64,000 bases of DNA from Lachnoclostridium sp. An14 (GTDB taxonomy: Bacteria; Bacillota; Clostridia; Lachnospirales; Lachnospiraceae): contig NZ_NFLE01000009.1 of the NCBI RefSeq assembly GCF_002160755.1, positions 58,445 through 122,444 of the forward strand, read 5' to 3'. This document shows positions 10,301 to 19,900 of this stretch, piece by piece (positions within the stretch are counted from its first letter, which is position 1; every line of letters starts with the position of its first letter). The notes beneath the pieces were generated by a model. That model saw nothing but the letters and a program-made list of their open reading frames with translations. It had not been told where the DNA came from and made no database searches. The translations under genes and the position numbers were made by a program.

Positions 10301-10546
10301 ATGACGGTGGAAGATGATTACGGCATGATCGACGGTATCATCAATAACGGCCCAAAGGAGCCGACAGTGGCCCAGCTGGAACAACAGGCCCGCAGTGGTC
10401 AGCCCATTTCTCTTATGGACTTGGCAGCAGCCGTCCATCGAGAGGAACGGGAAAAGAAAAAGTCCGTAATGGAGCAGCTGAAAAGCCAGCCCAAGACGGA
10501 ACACAAAAAGACAGCGCAAAAAAAGAGCGCGGAAAGGGAGCTTTGA
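7325..10546 (+). CDS. CHC2 zinc finger fused to ArdC/LtrC-like protein
   Basis: This 1073-residue frame joins two proteins that I recall being separate in related elements. Residues 1-100 are a primase-type CHC2 zinc finger with ligands C34, H37, C53 and C56. From residue 193 an ArdC-like N-terminal domain begins (SKFHRYSVNNTMLIYMQRPD), followed by a zinc-metallopeptidase motif HETAH at 401-405 and a long YodL/DUF4316-like C-terminus. ArdC-like proteins bind single-stranded DNA and protect incoming DNA, and CHC2 fingers belong to primases. A full ribosome binding site stands before M193 (position 7901), so a shorter product of 881 residues is likely made as well or instead. Confidence 0.85.
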   Translation: MAESVFEAVKQSITVREAAQMYGIEVNRSGMACCPFHDDKNPSMKLNEEYFYCFGCGATGDVIDFTARLYNLSPKEAAEKLAQDFGLAYDSQAPPRRRHVRQKSEAQKFKEDRDHAFRVLADYFHLLRKWETDYTPKTPEENPHPRFMEAIQKKDYVGYLLDFFLENSPEEQKLWIAEHQSEIAKLERRVKFMADKTTNRERLQEITAGIEQGIKELFESEKYMRYLSVMSKFHRYSVNNTMLIYMQRPDATLVAGFNKWKNQFERHVKKGEHGITIIAPTPYKKKIEEMKRDPDTHAPILDADGKAVMEEKEIEIPMFRPVKVFDVSQTDGKPLPELASSLSGTVPHYEAFMEALRRSAPVPIEFEPMAENMDGYFSSDQQRIAIREGMSEVQTVSAAVHETAHSKLHDPKKYEAEPTWKIVMVSEGGTKHDFRLDFATEAEAEQAAAEEGWRYVDENRFEWRLEVEEDLTAVKQAAKNRNTEEVEAESISYAVCQYFGIQTGENSFGYIASWSKDKELKELRASLETINKTSCELINDIERNYKEICKERGIDLTAATEPQQDSIEQLAADIDQFTFDYDPYEYRNNADSREDALHELTATLRSGDASGVREWLQNIVNEDEPDETTQKAAELMGRLDQLVPMTEPEQLTEPENTESVQPSAEYREALLVLDDTSYLHVQPCDTGWDYTLYDVATMKQMDGGQLDGPDMGRSTAVSHICEDLGMGGKSIKYAPLSMIETLQEAAYHQMQEQVSQQTTEAAATQLPDAQEQALDEYPMPDPALTQDDLEKCGYLDGDLLPLSKERAYELMERDLTVYIVQEGENPEMAFDTADLDAHDGIFAVSREEWEQSPDFHEKVLERQDRQLEREQAFLSHEGNCFAIYQVSKDDPQNVRFMNLDWLQSHNLSVERSNYDLIYTAPLDGSGSTMEQLERLYEQFNLQKPVDFHSPSMSVSDIVAIKQNGQVSCHYCDSVGFTQVQGFLPENSLRNAEMTVEDDYGMIDGIINNGPKEPTVAQLEQQARSGQPISLMDLAAAVHREEREKKKSVMEQLKSQPKTEHKKTAQKKSAEREL
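7882..7903 (+). promoter_or_regulatory. Internal ribosome binding site and start codon
   Basis: GGAAAGGAG lies 10 nt before an in-frame ATG at 7901 inside the fused gene. The sequence after it (MADKTTNRERLQ) looks like a native N-terminus of the ArdC/YodL-type protein. The site suggests that the two genes were once separate and lost the stop between them, or that two products are made. Confidence 0.65.
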
Positions 10547-10547
10547 T

Positions 10548-10763
10548 ATGAACAACTTCACCTTTGAGGAAACGAACCTTCTTTGCATCTACAACACCGG
10601 CAGCCGCACCGGGCTGATCGACGCTCTGACGGAGATGCGCGGTGAGCTTTCGCCGGAGGAAGCCGAGCTGCGGGAACTGACGGACAGCGCCCTGGGTAAA
10701 CTCCAAGCTATGAACGACACCGAGTTTGCCGAACTGGAGCTGTACCCAGATTTCGACGAGTAA
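10548..10763 (+). CDS. Transposon-transfer assisting protein (TTRAP family)
   Basis: This 71-residue acidic protein with the core FTFEETNLLCIYNTGSRTGLI and the end LYPDFDE matches the TTRAP family (putative transposon-transfer assisting protein) of Tn1549-like elements. It starts 2 nt after the preceding stop and is followed by a hairpin terminator. Its exact role in transfer is not established. Confidence 0.85.
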   Translation: MNNFTFEETNLLCIYNTGSRTGLIDALTEMRGELSPEEAELRELTDSALGKLQAMNDTEFAELELYPDFDE

Positions 10764-10783
10764 AAAACACACATAAAGACCTG

Positions 10784-10814
10784 ATGGGACGGCCTGATAT
10801 GCCGTCCCATTTCT
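10784..10814 (+). terminator. Hairpin terminator after TTRAP gene
   Basis: ATGGGACGGC and GCCGTCCCAT form a perfect 10-bp stem with a 7-nt loop, followed by a T-rich tract. It probably gives partial termination before the giant methylase/helicase gene. Confidence 0.7.
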
Positions 10815-10842
10815 ATTCAACATGAAGGGAGGACAGAAAACC

Positions 10843-13800
10843 ATGCCATCCAAAGCTGAATTTTACCGGCAGATGGCCGAACAGGTATCGACCCAGCTTG
10901 TAGGCAGCTGGAAGGAGTGGACGGCTTTTCTCACCACCGCCGCCCGCCTTTATAAATACCCATTCCACGAGCAAATGATGATTTACGCCCAGCGCCCGGA
11001 TGCCACCGCCTGCGCCGAGTATGACCTGTGGAATGAAAAAATGGGACGGTATGTGCGCCGTGGCTCCAAGGGTATTGCCCTGGTGGACGATTCCGGCGAC
11101 AAGCTTCGCCTGCGCTATGTGTTCGATATTTCCGATACCGGCACCCGTGAACATTCCCGTACACCCTGGTTGTGGCAGCTGGAAGAACAGCACATTGGGC
11201 CTGTGTCGGCCATGCTGGAGCAAAACTACGGCGTTGCCGGTGACAATCTCGCCCAGCAGCTCACGGATGTAGCCGGAAAGCTGGCGAGTGAGTATTGGGA
11301 CGATCATCAGAGAGATTTCCGCTATATCGTTGACGGTTCGTTCCTGGCGGAGTACGATGATTACAACATCGAAGTCCAATTTAAGTCCGCCGCCACCGTC
11401 AGTATCGCCTATGCCCTGATGTCTCGCTGTGGGCTGGATACGGAACAATATTTCCAGCATGAGGACTTCATGCCGATTTTCGATTTCAATACCCCGGCCA
11501 CGGTTGGGGCGTTGGGCGCGGCGGTCAGCCAGATTAACCAGCAGGTTTTGCGGCAGATCGGCGTCACCATCCAGATCTATGAGCGCGAGCAACTCGCGGA
11601 AAGGAGCGTTACACATGGAGAACAGCCTGACTTACACGATGAACGGAGATTATCAGATTCCCGACCTGAAGCTGACCGAACAGCCGGAGAAGCCCCTGGG
11701 CAAGTACGGCAGGATGCGGAAAGCGTACCTGAAGGAACACCGGCCCCTGATTTACAATCAGCTGCTGCTGACCGAGAAGCTGTACCCGCACCTCATCGAG
11801 ATCGACGAGACAGCGCAGAGCCGTCTGGAGCAGATGATGCCCCAGCTGGCGAAAGACGCGGGCGCGACGGAGCAGCTGAAAGCCAGCGACCCGATGCGCT
11901 GGGTGGGCCTGATGAACACCTGCAAAGCACAGGCCGAGGAGATTCTGATGGCGGAGCTTATTCACAGCTGAGTTTCTTCCTCTCCGAAGCAGAACAAATC
12001 AGAATCATAGATGAAGCAGAGAATGTGAAAACATCCTCTGCTTTTTCTTTTGCCCAGGCTGACATCGACCATGTGCTGCGGCTGGGCGGCAACACCTATC
12101 GCCAGAGAGAGCGCATTGTCGCGGCCTTTGAGGAGCAGAAGTCCACCACCGAGATCGCAGACACCCTGAAAACCCTGTACCATGGCGGCAACGGGATTGG
12201 CAGCATCACTGCATGGTATGCCGAGGATGGAATCCATCTTTCCCACGGCAAAACTGCCCGTTACGATAAGTCCGCCCAGGTCATTTCCTGGGAGAGTGCC
12301 GCTGAGCGTATCGGCCAGCTTTTGCAGGACGGCCAGTTTGCCACCAATGTGGAGCTGGCTGAGGCTGCGGGCTATGAACGCTCCCTCCTCGCGGAAAAGT
12401 TCTGGAATCTGTACCACGATTTCAGCGAGGAAGCCAGAGAAGCTGGGTATCTGCCCATCCTTTCCAACAATCCGGGGCGCGGTTTCCCGGAGGAATCTGC
12501 ATGGCTCACCGAACAGCTGAAAAGCCCGGAGTTTCGCCAGAACCTTGCGGAAGAATATGCTGCCTTCTGGACGGCCTACCAGCAGGATCGGGATTTGCTG
12601 CGCTTCCACTACCATAAACCCAAAGAAATTTGGGAGAACCTGCAAGATCTGTCCTTGCCTCGCACCACCTTTACCTCTCAGTTGACGGAAGTACCTTCGG
12701 TCAAGCAGTTTATCTCTGAGGACGAGATCGACGCCGCCATGACCAGAGGCAGCGGATTTGAGGGCGGTAAGGGCCGAGTTTTCACCTTTTTCCAGGAACC
12801 CCATACGGATAAGGAAAAGGTGGATTTTCTCAAACATAAGTATGGTATTGGCGGTCACTCCCATGCCCTGTCCGGTGCAATGAAAAGCGATGAAAGCCAC
12901 GACGGAAAAGGTCTGCACTACAAAAAAGACGGCTGCCCGGATGTGCATTTCACCTGGGAGAAAGTCGCCAAACGGATTACCGACCTGATCCAGAAGGGAC
13001 GCTATCTCACAGAACAGGAACAGGCGGAGTATGACAAAATCCAGGCAGAAAAGGCCCTGGCGGAAGAAGATGCCCTGCAAGCCCAGCAGCCGGACCCGGC
13101 TGTGTGGGAATACAACGGCGTCAAGGAGCGCCACCCGGATGATATAATCCTCTACCAAATGGGGGATTTTTTTGAGCTGTACGGTGAGGACGCCAAAACT
13201 GCTGCTGCGGAACTGGACCTCAATCTCACGACCCGCGCTATCCCCGGCGGTGGCCGTGTGGAAATGTGCGGCTTTCCGGCAAACCGGCTGGAGCAGGTTG
13301 TGGAACAGCTGCGGGATAAGCATGATGTGACCATTTCCGCTGTCCCGAAGGGCGGCAGGGAGCGGCAGGAGTATTCCATGCCCTCTATCGACCATGAGGC
13401 GGAACAGCACATCAATGCCCAGGAAGCGGAGTTTGGCGCAGACGGGACCAGAGTATTTCAGGAGACCGAAGCAGCCGCAGCCCCTACGATTCGAGAACTG
13501 CATGAGCAATACAAGCCCATTGTACTTGCCGCTGTTATGGAAGATGTGCCATATCGCAATGCCTGCGGTCACAGTGACCATGAGAACGCCGTGATCGAGG
13601 GCAATGCCGCTATTCGCCGTGCTGTCCTGGGATCTGGCAACATGGAGCTGCTCCGCCTCTATTCCGACACACCGGAGTTCCGCCAGCGCCTTCATCGAGA
13701 AATCATCGACGAGACCTATCCCAAGCTCCATGAGCTGCTGCACCCTCTCACGGACAATGACATCGACAAGGCTATCCAGGACTGGAACGGCAAAATCGAA

Positions 13801-16800
13801 AGTAAACACGCCGTTGTCCGTTACATGGAGAAACATGGGCGGGAAAAAGATACCGCTGCATGGCTGGCCCATGAGTTTGACGGCGGCGATGGCAAAACCC
13901 CGTTTTCGGTTCGCCCGGAAAGCCCCGAAGGAACGGTGCTGCCCTGGCCCAAGGTACAGCGCCGGATCGCTCAGCTTATCAAGGAGGACCGGTTCTACAC
14001 CGAAGCGGAACAGGACCGGTTCGACAACATCGACCCCATCGCCATTCGGGAGGCTTTGGCCGAGCGCGGCATTGTGAATGGTGAACTGGTGGATGAGGAA
14101 AAACTGGATAATGACCCATTCATCCAGCGTGTTATGGCGGATGTGGAGGCCATATCCAGAGAGAGCGTCCCGGCAGATGAGCCGGAACAGCCTTCTCCCC
14201 ATAATTTGCGTGTTCTGGTTTCAGATGAGGAATACGCTGCGGCTCGTGGCACACTCCGGGAGCGAACCTCCTACGATCCAGCGGTTCCTCCTTACAATGT
14301 GGGTGATATTGTCTATCTGGATGACCGGCCCCATCAGATCACAGAGCTGCGGGATGACACGGTGCAGCTGCTGCCCACCGGCATGAGCTATCCCATCTAC
14401 CGGGCTGAGAGCCGGGAACGGTTTGAGCAGCTTTTGCGGGAGGATAACCGCAACGACTTCTATACCGAATTCCTGCCTGCAAATCTGGATACGGTGGACC
14501 AGGACCTTCGGGATGTGCTGGCCCATGGCCTGATTGGTGAGGCGGACAAGGCGGAGCTTTCCGAGCTTCTTCGCAACGGCAAGAGTAACCAGGAGGTAGC
14601 CTTGTGGCTGAGCCGGGCCTATCCCAACATCGTGGAAACGATGGAGCTGGAGACCGGCGAGACCGCCGATTACCGCACGATGCCGGAAGGTATCGAGCTG
14701 GAAGTGCTGGATGCAGATGAAAAGCGTCTGGCCATGCTGTTCTTCCAGTGGAGCGAGGTTGCGCCTTTGCTGCGCGGGATGTATGCCCGTCAGTTGGACG
14801 GTTTTGAGCAGGAACGCCCCGAACCGGCTGCCGAAACCCCGGCCTTCCAAGCCGAGACTGTGGCTGTCTATCCGGGCGATAAGAACAATCTGCCCTATGA
14901 TGTGGTTGTTCAGACCCTGCGAACCAATGAGCCGGAGCCGCCCACGCCTGCTGTCGAGCCGGAAAAGACTCTGGATGAGGTACTGGACGAACACCCCGTT
15001 TCCATTCAGGTAAACGGCGAGTGGCAGACCTTCCCCAATGTCAAAGCTGCCGAGGAAGCCTCTTATGAGGAATACAAGGCCAATCTGCGTCGCACCGCCG
15101 AGAATTTCCGTATCACTGACGATCACCTGGGCGAAGGCGGCCCCAAGGCTAAGTTCCAGGCCAATGTCGAGGCAATCAAGCTGCTGAAATACCTGGAGGA
15201 AACCACCGAGCAGGCAACGCCGGAACAGCAGAAAATCCTTTCTCGGTATGTGGGCTGGGGCGGCCTTGCCGATGCCTTTGACCCCGACAAGGAAAGCTGG
15301 AGCAAGGAATATGCCCAGCTGAAGGAACTGCTGACCCCGGAGGAATACGCTGCTGCCAGAGGTTCCACCCTCAACGCGCACTACACCAGCCCTACGGTCA
15401 TCAAAGCGATTTACGAGGCTGTGGGCCGCATGGGATTTGAGACCGGCAACATCCTGGAGCCGTCCTGTGGTGTAGGCAATTTCTTCGGTATGCTGCCGGA
15501 GGAAATGCGAAACAGCCGTCTTTACGGCGTGGAGCTGGATTCCATCAGCGGGCGTATTGCCCAGCAGCTCTACCCCAAGGCCGACATCACCGTGGCAGGG
15601 TTTGAGACCACCGACAGGCGGGATTTCTACGATCTGGCGGTGGGTAATGTACCGTTTGGCCAGTATCAGGTTCGGGATAAAGCCTATGACAAGCTGAATT
15701 TCAGCATTCACAACTACTTTTTCGCCAAGGCTCTGGATCAGGTTCGTCCCGGTGGCGTGGTGGCCTTTGTCACCAGCCGCTACACGATGGACGCCAAGGA
15801 TTCCACCGTGCGCCGGTATCTTGCTCAGCGCGCCGAACTGCTGGGGGCCATCCGTCTGCCCAATGACGCTTTCAAAAAGAACGCAGGTGCCGAGGTCGTT
15901 TCGGACATCATCTTCCTGCAAAAGCGTGACCGTCCGTTGGACATCGTGCCGGAGTGGACGCAGACCGGGCAGACCGAGGACGGCTTTGCCATCAACCGCT
16001 ATTTCCTGGACCACCCGGAAATGGTGCTGGGCCGACAGGAACCGGAAAGCACCGCCCACGGCATGGACTACACCGTGAACCCCATCGAGGGGCTGGAGCT
16101 TGCCGATCAGCTGCATGATGCCGTGAAGTACATTCGCGGCACCTACCAGGAGGCCGAGCTGCCGGAGCTGGGCGAGGGCGAAGCCATCGACACTTCTATC
16201 CCTGCTGACCCCAATGTGAAAAATTACTCCTACACCGTTGTGGACGGCGATGTGTATTACCGTGAAAACAGCTGTATGGTACGGCCTGACCTGAATGCCA
16301 CCGCCGAAGCCCGTGTGAAAGGACTGGTGGGTCTGCGAGAATGTGTCCAGCAGCTCATTGATCTGCAAATGGACGCCGCCACACCGGACAGCGCCATCCA
16401 GGACAAACAGGCCGAACTGAACCGGCTCTATGACAGCTTCTCTGCAAAATATGGTCTTATCAATGACCGGGCGAACCGGCTGGCCTTTGCTGATGATTCC
16501 AGCTACTATCTGCTCTGCGCGCTGGAAGTCATTGACGAGGACGGCAAGCTGGAGCGCAAGGCGGATATGTTCACCAAGCGCACCATCAAGCCCCACAAGG
16601 CGGTGGACACTGTGGATACCGCAAGTGAAGCTCTGGCCGTATCAATTTCCGAAAAAGCCTTTGTCGATATGGCGTATATGGCGGAGTTGACCGGCAAGAC
16701 CGGCGACGAACTGGCCGCCGAGCTAAAAGGCGTGATCTTCCGTGTACCTGGGCAGTTGGAGAAAGACGGCACTCCCCATTATGTAACAGCCGACGAATAC

Positions 16801-16899
16801 CTGTCCGGCAATGTGCGGCGCAAGCTGCGTCAGGCACAGCGGGCCGCACAGCAGGACCCTTCCTTTGCAGTCAATGTGGAGGCCCTTACCGCTGCCTAG
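10843..16899 (+). CDS. Giant ICE methylase/helicase protein, N-terminal part ending at premature TAG
   Basis: This 2018-residue part of a normally about 3050-residue protein starts at the ATG at 10843 (AGGGAGGA upstream). An ArdC-like domain (1-100) comes first, then a low-complexity stretch at 258-376 that coincides with the nested tnpV gene. Three related repeat modules follow near 403-500, 623-740 and 966-1075, with a MutS domain I-like segment (GDFFEL at 774-779) between the second and third. An N6-adenine methylase domain has a SAM motif EPSCGVGNF near 1540 and NVPFG at 1602. Translation ends at TAG 16897-16899, but the same frame continues at once into the SNF2 helicase half. The family is thought to modify and protect ICE DNA during transfer. 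Confidence 0.88.
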   Translation: MPSKAEFYRQMAEQVSTQLVGSWKEWTAFLTTAARLYKYPFHEQMMIYAQRPDATACAEYDLWNEKMGRYVRRGSKGIALVDDSGDKLRLRYVFDISDTGTREHSRTPWLWQLEEQHIGPVSAMLEQNYGVAGDNLAQQLTDVAGKLASEYWDDHQRDFRYIVDGSFLAEYDDYNIEVQFKSAATVSIAYALMSRCGLDTEQYFQHEDFMPIFDFNTPATVGALGAAVSQINQQVLRQIGVTIQIYEREQLAERSVTHGEQPDLHDERRLSDSRPEADRTAGEAPGQVRQDAESVPEGTPAPDLQSAAADREAVPAPHRDRRDSAEPSGADDAPAGERRGRDGAAESQRPDALGGPDEHLQSTGRGDSDGGAYSQLSFFLSEAEQIRIIDEAENVKTSSAFSFAQADIDHVLRLGGNTYRQRERIVAAFEEQKSTTEIADTLKTLYHGGNGIGSITAWYAEDGIHLSHGKTARYDKSAQVISWESAAERIGQLLQDGQFATNVELAEAAGYERSLLAEKFWNLYHDFSEEAREAGYLPILSNNPGRGFPEESAWLTEQLKSPEFRQNLAEEYAAFWTAYQQDRDLLRFHYHKPKEIWENLQDLSLPRTTFTSQLTEVPSVKQFISEDEIDAAMTRGSGFEGGKGRVFTFFQEPHTDKEKVDFLKHKYGIGGHSHALSGAMKSDESHDGKGLHYKKDGCPDVHFTWEKVAKRITDLIQKGRYLTEQEQAEYDKIQAEKALAEEDALQAQQPDPAVWEYNGVKERHPDDIILYQMGDFFELYGEDAKTAAAELDLNLTTRAIPGGGRVEMCGFPANRLEQVVEQLRDKHDVTISAVPKGGRERQEYSMPSIDHEAEQHINAQEAEFGADGTRVFQETEAAAAPTIRELHEQYKPIVLAAVMEDVPYRNACGHSDHENAVIEGNAAIRRAVLGSGNMELLRLYSDTPEFRQRLHREIIDETYPKLHELLHPLTDNDIDKAIQDWNGKIESKHAVVRYMEKHGREKDTAAWLAHEFDGGDGKTPFSVRPESPEGTVLPWPKVQRRIAQLIKEDRFYTEAEQDRFDNIDPIAIREALAERGIVNGELVDEEKLDNDPFIQRVMADVEAISRESVPADEPEQPSPHNLRVLVSDEEYAAARGTLRERTSYDPAVPPYNVGDIVYLDDRPHQITELRDDTVQLLPTGMSYPIYRAESRERFEQLLREDNRNDFYTEFLPANLDTVDQDLRDVLAHGLIGEADKAELSELLRNGKSNQEVALWLSRAYPNIVETMELETGETADYRTMPEGIELEVLDADEKRLAMLFFQWSEVAPLLRGMYARQLDGFEQERPEPAAETPAFQAETVAVYPGDKNNLPYDVVVQTLRTNEPEPPTPAVEPEKTLDEVLDEHPVSIQVNGEWQTFPNVKAAEEASYEEYKANLRRTAENFRITDDHLGEGGPKAKFQANVEAIKLLKYLEETTEQATPEQQKILSRYVGWGGLADAFDPDKESWSKEYAQLKELLTPEEYAAARGSTLNAHYTSPTVIKAIYEAVGRMGFETGNILEPSCGVGNFFGMLPEEMRNSRLYGVELDSISGRIAQQLYPKADITVAGFETTDRRDFYDLAVGNVPFGQYQVRDKAYDKLNFSIHNYFFAKALDQVRPGGVVAFVTSRYTMDAKDSTVRRYLAQRAELLGAIRLPNDAFKKNAGAEVVSDIIFLQKRDRPLDIVPEWTQTGQTEDGFAINRYFLDHPEMVLGRQEPESTAHGMDYTVNPIEGLELADQLHDAVKYIRGTYQEAELPELGEGEAIDTSIPADPNVKNYSYTVVDGDVYYRENSCMVRPDLNATAEARVKGLVGLRECVQQLIDLQMDAATPDSAIQDKQAELNRLYDSFSAKYGLINDRANRLAFADDSSYYLLCALEVIDEDGKLERKADMFTKRTIKPHKAVDTVDTASEALAVSISEKAFVDMAYMAELTGKTGDELAAELKGVIFRVPGQLEKDGTPHYVTADEYLSGNVRRKLRQAQRAAQQDPSFAVNVEALTAA
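11615..11971 (+). CDS. tnpV: TnpV-like protein nested out of frame
   Basis: This complete 118-residue gene lies wholly inside the giant gene in another frame. It starts at an ATG preceded by AAAGGAG with 10 nt spacing. The protein (MENSLTYTMNGDYQIPDL, then KYGRMRKAYLKEHRP and WVGLMNTCKAQAEEILMAEL) matches TnpV of Tn4451/Tn1549-type elements. The overlapped part of the giant protein is unusually Arg/Asp/Pro/Ala-rich and featureless, as expected if the tnpV frame dictates the sequence. TnpV is associated with excision and transfer modules, but its function is unsettled. Confidence 0.85.
   Translation: MENSLTYTMNGDYQIPDLKLTEQPEKPLGKYGRMRKAYLKEHRPLIYNQLLLTEKLYPHLIEIDETAQSRLEQMMPQLAKDAGATEQLKASDPMRWVGLMNTCKAQAEEILMAELIHS
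16897..16899 (+). other. In-frame amber codon splitting the giant gene
   Basis: The TAG falls between VEALTAA and PKDLDASEIEVRLGATWIDKEY. As I recall, related proteins read through this point with glutamine (AAQPKDLDASEIE). A single C to T change in CAG would create the stop. No frame change occurs; codon 2019 is the only block in a 3056-codon frame. Confidence 0.85.
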
Positions 16900-16929
16900 C
16901 CCAAAGACCTGGATGCGTCGGAGATTGAG

Positions 16930-19900
16930 GTGCGCCTGGGCGCTACCTGGATCGACAAAGAGTACATCCAGCAGTTTATGTATGAGACCTTCGACACGCC
17001 GTTTTATCTCCAGCGCAATATCGAGGTCAACTATTCTTCTTTCACCGCTGAGTGGCAGATCACCGGCAAAAGCTCTGTAAGCCAGAACAATGTGGCAGCC
17101 TATACCACCTACGGAACCAGCCGTGCCAATGCCTACAAGATTCTGGAGGACAGCCTGAACCTGCGGGATGTCCGTATCTACGACACCATAGAGGATGCAG
17201 ACGGCAAAGAGCGCCGGGTGTTGAATGCCAAAGAGACCACCCTGGCCGCCCAAAAGCAGCAAGCGATCCGGGACGCTTTCAAAGACTGGATTTGGAAAGA
17301 CCCGGACCGCCGCCAAGCTCTGGTCCGCCAGTACAATGAGGAAATGAACTCCACCCGTCCCCGTGAATACGACGGCGGACACATTACTTTCGGTGGTATG
17401 AACCCGGCCATCACCTTGCGGGAACACCAGAAAAACGCTATCGCTCATGTGCTGTACGGCGGCAATACGCTGCTGGCACACGAGGTAGGCGCTGGCAAAA
17501 CCTTTGAAATGGTGGCTGCCGCCATGGAGAGTAAGCGCCTGGGCTTGTGTCAGAAATCCCTCTTTGTGGTGCCGAACCATCTGACCGAACAATGGGCGTC
17601 GGAGTTTCTGCGGCTCTATCCTTCCGCCAACATTCTTGTCACCACCAAAAAGGACTTTGAGACCCACAACCGCAAGAAGTTCTGCGCCCGCATTGCCACC
17701 GGCGATTATGACGCCATCATCATGGGACACAGCCAGTTTGAGAAAATCCCCATCAGCCGAGAGCGTCAGGAACGGCTCCTTCAGGAGCAGATCGACGAGA
17801 TCACCGAGGGCATTGCCGAGGTGAAGTACAGCGGCGGTGAGCGTTTCACGGTCAAGCAGTTGGAACGCACCAAGAAGTCCCTGGAAGCCCGGCTGGAGAA
17901 ATTGCAGGCCGAGAGCCGCAAGGACGATGTGGTAACATTCGAGCAGTTGGGTGTGGACCGCCTGTTCGTCGATGAGGCGCATAACTATAAAAACCTGTTT
18001 TTATACACCAAGATGCGGAATGTGGCAGGTCTCTCCACAAGCGATGCCCAAAAGTCCAGCGATATGTTTGCAAAGTGTCGCTATATGGATGAACTGACCG
18101 GAAACCGTGGTGTGATTTTCGCCACTGGCACCCCCGTATCGAACAGCATGACCGAACTTTACACCATGCAGCGGTATCTCCAGTATGACCGCCTGCAAGA
18201 GCTGAACATGACCCACTTCGACTGCTGGGCCAGCCGCTTCGGAGAAACCGTCACGGCGCTGGAGCTGGCACCGGAAGGCACCGGCTACCGGGCAAGAACG
18301 AGATTCAGCAAGTTTTTCAACCTCCCGGAGCTGATGAACTTGTTCCGTGAAGTTGCCGACATCAAAACCGCCGATCAGCTGAACTTGCCCACCCCGGAGG
18401 TGGAATACCACAACATCGTGGCCCAGCCTACTGAACACCAAAAAGAGATGGTGCAGGTTCTCTCCGAGCGCGCCTCCAGGGTACACAGCGGCAGCGTTGA
18501 CCCCTCAGAGGACAATATGCTCAAGATTACCGGCGATGGCCGCAAGCTGGGTCTGGACCAGCGTATCATCAACCAGCTGCTGCCGGATGAACCCGGCACC
18601 AAGGTCAATCAGTGTGTGGGTAATATCATGCAGATCTGGCGGGACGGCGAGGCTGACAAGCTGACCCAGCTGGTATTCTGCGACATTTCCACGCCCCAGG
18701 CAGCCCCCTCCAAAAAGGCAGCCAAACAGCTGGATAATCCCACACTTCATGCGCTGGAACAGGCTGTGCCGTTGGATGAGCCTGAGCCTGCCTTTACCAT
18801 CTATGAGGACATCCGCCAGAAGCTCATCGCCCAGGGAATGCCCGCCGAGCAGATTGCTTTTATCCACGAAGCCAAGACCGAGGTGCAGAAGAAAGAACTG
18901 TTTTCCAAGGTTCGCACTGGGCAGGTGCGCGTCCTGCTGGGCAGCACCTCCAAAATGGGCGCTGGCACCAATGTGCAGGACCGGCTTGTGGCGCTCCATG
19001 ACCTGGATTGTCCGTGGCGTCCGGGAGACCTTGCCCAGCGCAAGGGCCGTATCGAGCGCCAGGGCAACCAGAATCCGCTGGTCCATGTGTACCGCTATGT
19101 TACCGAGGGAACTTTCGATGCCTACCTGTGGCAGACGGTGGAGAACAAACAGAAATTCATTTCGCAAATCATGACCAGCAAAAGCCCGGTCCGCTCCTGC
19201 GATGATGTGGACGAAACGGCGCTGTCCTTTGCCGAGATCAAGGCCCTGTGCGCCGGAGACCCCCGTATCAAGGAGCGCATGGATTTGGATGTGGAGGTTG
19301 CGCGTCTGAAGCTGATGAAAGCTGACCATCAGAGCAAGCAGTACCGCCTGGAGGATCAGTTGCTCAAATACTTCCCCCAGGAAATCGAAACTAACAAGGG
19401 GTTTATTAAAGGCTTTGAAGCGGATCTGGAGACCCTGGCCGCCCATCCTCACCCGGAGGATGGCTTTGCTGGAATGGAGATCCGGGGCGATGTGCTGACT
19501 GACAAAGAAAACGCCGGTGCAGCCTTGCTAGACGCCTGTAAGGAGGTCAAAGGCTCCGAACCGGTGCAGATCGGCAGCTATCGGGGCTTTACTATGTCCG
19601 TGGAGTTTTCCGCTTGGAAACAGGAATATACGCTCCTGTTGAAAGGCCAGATGACCCACCGGGCAAGCCTCGGCACAGACCCGCGCGGAAACCTCACCCG
19701 TATCGACAATGCACTGGCTCAAATGCCTCAGCGTTTGGAAGCCGTGAAAAACCAGCTGGACAACCTTTACCAACAGCAGGCCGCAGCCAAAGAGGAAATC
19801 GGAAAGCCGTTTCCCTTTGAGGATGATCTGCGAGTCAAGTCCGCCCGTCTGGTGGAACTGGACACGCTGCTGAACATTGACGGCAAGGGCCATGCCCAGC

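Noticed and set aside
7931..16596. Very long open frames on the - strand opposite the transfer operon (for example 7931-10588, 11962-14202, 14221-16596)
   Set aside because: They mirror the codon pattern of the GC-rich + strand genes, have no ribosome sites and encode no recognisable motif.
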